From Rhodosporidiobolus odoratus (lineage: Eukaryota; Basidiomycota; Microbotryomycetes; Sporidiobolales; Sporidiobolaceae), in NCBI GenBank assembly GCA_034387635.1, contig JAOANU010000043.1:1-14254 (forward strand): a stretch of 14,254 nt of DNA. Direction: 5' to 3'. This document shows positions 10,560 through 14,254 of this stretch, piece by piece. Under the pieces are notes generated by a model. That model was given only the letters and a program-made list of their open reading frames with translations. It had not been told where the DNA came from and did no database searches. A program made the position numbers and the translations under genes. How positions within the stretch are numbered: position 1 is the first letter of the stretch; the number at the start of each line of letters is the position of its first letter.

Positions 10560-11674
10560 GTCAGCCTTCAGGGGTTTGAGTCTGAGGGCTGCAGTTACAC
10601 TGTCAGCTTGCACAGCATCAGAATGTGTGGAGTTCAAGTTTGTGCTTTGTCAGGTTGCTAGGAGTAGTTCAGAATGTAGTCTTCTTCTCGGGCAATGCAG
10701 AAAGTCAGGCATGTCCTCTTCAGTCTGGTCTGTACCAGACTGGAATGTAGCCCCCTCTACGTGATAGGTACAGAAGAATTGGGTAGAGAAGTTGGCCTTG
10801 GCAAATGTTTGAGATGCAGAGTCATCAAAGTTGCCCAAGAAGCCTTAACAGAGAGCACCTTCAGACAGCATGTTTAAGCGACTTAGGCTGAGGTTTGAGG
10901 AGCACGGGGTTGACCATCACAATAAAGGTTTGATCAAGCAATATGCCACACCAGGCCAGTCTAAAGCGGCGACTCTGCTTGGGAAACATACTTTTCATGT
11001 CCAGGGAGGAGGCCAGGGTCGGCTAACTTGCTACAGTGGCGTATACGGGGCGGCAGGTTGAGCATGGCTCATCATGGATGACTAAACTCCCCGCTGCTGT
11101 GGAGTATATGACTCTACCAAGGTTGTATGACAAGCTGCACGTCTTTTTGCTCAATTGAGAAGGTGCATAGAGCAGAGGCTTTCTCAGTCAAAAGACACCC
11201 CTGAGCGCTTCCAGTACGCTGTCAGCAAGCACTGAGCACGGGGAAAGAGCTTCAGCCAAGGATCGGCGTGAGTGCCATGACTAACAGCATCATTGAGGTA
11301 ACCCTCGCAAAGAATACTGACAACTTCAGCACATGCAGGAACCCCTGCAGCACGGAGCATCAGGAGCTATACAAGCTGTAGCTGAGTAGACGTCTTTGTC
11401 AGCAGTTTCTGCCTGCAGGGCGTGTCTACAAGCCCGAGAAATTGGAGGAGGAAGATCACCGAGTACGTAAGACGGCACACATTGCGCGCACATGCACACA
11501 GCTCAAACATGTGCACTAGACACTAGGCAAATCCATGCAAGCGAGGCAATAGACAGGTGAGCGGGGCTTCGGTGTCGAGCCGAGAGTGAGGCGAGGGAAG
11601 GAGGAGAGTTGATGTCGTTGTTGTTCCGGCACTGCGTGTGCGTTGCCGGTCAGCTCAGAGACACCAGCCATAAG
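10560..11674. other. Intergenic stretch, nothing recognised
   Basis: Only short ORFs on either strand and no RNA gene signature. I see no long repeat within it and nothing matching the inverted repeat arms. Confidence 0.4.
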
Positions 11675-11971
11675 CTATCCCGTAGTGCGAGACCCCTTAA
11701 GAGCCTGAGACAACCCAAGTAGCATGGAGGAGGAAGGGCGTACGGTACGAGTCACTTCATGCCACTGCCTGTCGTCTAGCCCAGTACGGCCCACAGCCAT
11801 GCCCAACAAGCCATGTTGAAGCCCGCACGCCCTCGAGGGAGGAGAAGCAAAGCCGTTGACCGGGAAGGCGGAGAGCGAAGTGCTGGCAAACAACGACGAC
11901 AGCGCTTGAAGGTATGGGATGGGACAGATAATATGTGTAGAAGTGGTAGGATGGCCATATACTAGCAGCAC
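11675..11971 (-). CDS. Unrecognised 98-codon ORF
   Basis: The minus-strand ORF begins at 11971 and encodes a Ser/Leu-rich protein with no motif I can name. A second frame is open over much of the same stretch, which argues that the openness is partly compositional. It is included only as a weak candidate. Confidence 0.12.
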   Translation of the reverse strand: MLLVYGHPTTSTHIICPIPYLQALSSLFASTSLSAFPVNGFASPPSRACGLQHGLLGMAVGRTGLDDRQWHEVTRTVRPSSSMLLGLSQALKGSRTTG

Positions 11972-12128
11972 AGCAATTCAGCGAGGTGAGTGGTACAAGC
12001 AGCCGTGAGCGTTGACCAATTTGCTACAGGAGAGATTAGACTGCTTTCACTACAAGCCACAAAAGACCTCTCCTAATGCTGCAATTGCAAGTGACACCGC
12101 AGAGCCGTTGCTAGACGGACACAGCGCC

Positions 12129-12160
12129 GTTCCCTGGACAGCCATTTGCTGTCCAGGAAC
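12129..12160. repeat. Short perfect-stem hairpin
   Basis: GTTCCCTGGACAGC is followed after a short loop (CATTT) by GCTGTCCAGGAAC. The arms pair over 13 bp with a single bulged C. It is not followed by a T run and lies in no called gene, so its role is unknown. Confidence 0.8.
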
Positions 12161-12370
12161 ATCAGGATTCCAAAATCCCTCCCTATCTTAGGTTCCCACT
12201 TTGCACTTGTATGGTGTGAGACCAGCGTAACAGGCGCAGCCGCAGGGAGGCAAGGCTGACCAGGTCTCCCAGAGCACAGAACATACAGGAGAGGCCACCT
12301 TCTCAACCTGGCTACGTGCTCCCAGCTAAGGACTGAGACCATTGTGGCCGGGGGCCTTAAGGGTGACGGG

Positions 12371-13104
12371 CCCGTTATGCCCATCAGTAACGGGCTGACT
12401 GTCCCACAGCAACCCCCGTTCCCGTTAGCCAGATTACTGGATTTGGGACTTCACGGCCTACATCAGTATACCTTTCTGGTGTTCTGCAGCCTGGCAACGA
12501 GCCAATAGAGGCTCCAAGAGGTGTTAAGCATGCTTTCAGGACCGCAAAGCACCTCGAGAGTAAAACCAACAGTTTCTGCCAAACTCCTTCTCGCTTGCTC
12601 TGCTCGCTCTTCTCACTCAGTTGCTTGCGCTGCTTTTACACCACACCTCAGAAATTATAGCGTCTCGTATTCAGCCTACATTCAACCTTCCCTGACCTTT
12701 GGTAGACAGTTCAAGGTGCATACCTCTTAATCATTACTTGCCTCTCCTCTCGCAGTGCTCGCTGATCTCCTGTCTCGGTCGCTGTGGTGCAACCAGCGGG
12801 TTGGGCATGCTGTGGCGGTCAGGAGCGGGTTAGGGGAGGGGTGGGATGAGGACAGTACACTGTTTATAGTCGGGGAGATGTTGTTGGTGTTGCTTCTTGT
12901 GGCTGCAGGAGTCCGGCTGGCAGCTGAAAGGCTGTAATGAGCATGTATAGACGGTGCTGCAAGCTTGCAGTGCAGCAGAGCCTTGCTGGAGTGGACAGGA
13001 TCAGTGGTAGCACTCAAACCTGATCTAAGGTAGTCATCACATGTAGTTTGTATTGCCATAAAGGGCATAACGGGCATAACAGGAAATCTCGTTCCCGTTA
13101 ACTG
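12371..13104. repeat. Two CCCGTTA/TAACGGG motif clusters (possible element remnant)
   Basis: The heptamer CCCGTTA or its complement occurs three times in 12371-12427 (starts 12371, 12388, 12421) and twice in 13063-13100. CCCGTTATGCCC at 12371-12382 is the exact inverse of 13063-13074, and CGTTCCCGTTA is repeated directly at 12417-12427 and 13090-13100. The arrangement resembles subterminal repeats of a small non-autonomous DNA transposon. However, the best inverted ends (CAGT-AACGGG at 12385-12394 and 13094-13104) lack matching 8-bp target duplications. No transposase is present. Confidence 0.4.
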
Positions 13105-14254
13105 GATCCGCGGGTCTCCCAGTCAGGAATCCGGATGAAGGGGGGTCCGGTTAGAACAGTCCCGGTGCCTTACTCCCAGTTCTCTTTGCTCCCTCAAGTC
13201 TTTGTTGACTTTGGATTTGACTTGCACACAATGTCTAGTTACTCTACCATGACCTGGTGCGGTGCACGATGGCTGGACCAGCCTGTACTGAGCTGTTGCA
13301 CATATTCCCTGCTGTAAGACAGTGATCGGGCAGATGGATGGAGTACGCTTGGTCAAGCTTTCCGAAGGTTTCTCTTGAGACGGCGGGACTACACTACAAC
13401 AAAGAAACAAGCAGAGAGAGCTATGGACGAGATACAACAAAGGAGAGGAAGACTGGAAAAGGGGAGAACAGGCTAGGTCGTTCCAGAAGGATCTCCTATT
13501 TGCGGGAAGAGGGGGGGAGCAACGCTCCCACCAAAACGCCTATGGAGGTAGGAGGTGTGAGGACTCAATAGGACACGCAGGAAACCTCTGGACAAACGTA
13601 CATAACACTGTTAACACGAGGGACACTGGCACCGAAGGTGTTTTGCACAACACATGCAACCCCTTGCATGTTGGAAGGATTCTCACCATGTGCCGGGGCT
13701 TGCAGTGGTGCATGCCCTCTGAGCAGTCTCGTGTCACACAGCCGCTTCTCCAGACTGCCCAGACACCTGAGCTCACTGCAACTTGTGCACCAGCATGCAT
13801 CCTCCATGTACCATACACTTGCCCAGCTCAGGCGATTGGATTATGTGTGACACTTTAGGAGCAATGGTATCACCATTCAAGGTCTTGTCTTACTTGCAAA
13901 TCTTGCGGGCACAACTATAACTCCTTGCCCAAAGTCGCGAGGACTGGCTAGGTATGTTTGTTAGAACATTGTACAGGCACGTTGGAAATCTAGGTAGCGA
14001 AGAGCCTCAGTATTGCCTAGAATTAGGCTGAACACCTGAGGGGAGTAAACAGGGCACAATGGACAGTAAACTGATAGTGGGAATAGGAAAGGGTCAAGCT
14101 AATCCTTCTGCTTGTCTTCGCTTGTCCTACTCCAACAAGGCAAAAGTGTCACATAATGGCTGCTATGGCATGATCAGGCTGCTAGACTTCACTGGCTGCA
14201 CACCACTGCATTCTGCAGTCCCTTTGCTTTTATCTTTCTTTCCCTTTCCTTTCT
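13105..14254. other. Intergenic stretch, nothing recognised
   Basis: Short ORFs on both strands near 13540-13860 overlap one another in several frames and show no domain. No tRNA, long repeat or conserved protein block is visible to the window end. Confidence 0.4.

Noticed and set aside
12530..12730. A 66-codon ORF with a mitochondrial-presequence-like start (Arg/Ser-rich, RNYS)
   Set aside because: It ends without a mature domain and no splice-connected downstream exon was found. The composition alone is not enough.
12385..13104. Complete hAT-type element bounded by CAGT-AACGGG ends
   Set aside because: The 8-bp flanks (ATGCCCAT and GATCCGCG) do not match, and the inverted ends share only about ten bases.

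Overview
The window looks like nuclear DNA of a fungus, most likely a basidiomycete. Three conserved eukaryotic genes are cut by many short GT-AG introns (56-200 nt), several with a CTGAC/CTGAT-type branch site just before the acceptor. The tRNA genes carry introns at the canonical position, and the protein wording is closest to basidiomycete orthologues as I remember them. No database search was run; the gene models were spliced by hand from frame, splice sites and family knowledge.

Layout. (1) 1-695 is one arm of a 695-bp inverted repeat holding a tRNA-Val(AAC) gene and a copy of the 3' end of DIM1, both on the minus strand. (2) 696-2277 has no recognisable gene, but holds a decayed repeat array (1724-2037). 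(3) 2278-2381 is an intron-containing tRNA-Pro(CGG), minus strand. (4) 2644-8734 is a compact gene block: PYM-like Mago/Y14-binding protein (+, 3 exons), AP-1 complex beta subunit (-, 13 exons) and the 18S rRNA dimethyltransferase DIM1 (+, 9 coding exons). PYM and AP-1 beta converge with 176 bp between stop codons. AP-1 beta and DIM1 diverge from a shared region of 118 bp. (5) 8672-9366 is the second repeat arm. It starts inside the last DIM1 intron and carries the real DIM1 last exon and a second tRNA-Val. (6) 9367-14254 is almost 5 kb without a gene I can support. It has a few unrecognised ORFs, a hairpin and two clusters of a CCCGTTA motif.

The main observations are structural. The inverted repeat arms are 99.4% identical (4 mismatches in 695) and enclose 7976 bp. 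Because each arm carries the acceptor and last exon of DIM1 in the proper orientation, recombination between the arms would flip the whole block and still leave DIM1 complete. In DIM1 the best model has its ATG start codon split by an intron (A|TG), and it needs a 12-nt microexon to restore a conserved motif.

The three proteins do not form one pathway: PYM acts on exon-junction complexes and translation, AP-1 in clathrin traffic from the trans-Golgi/endosome, and DIM1 in small-subunit ribosome maturation. A PYM gene fits an intron-rich genome that uses exon-junction complexes.
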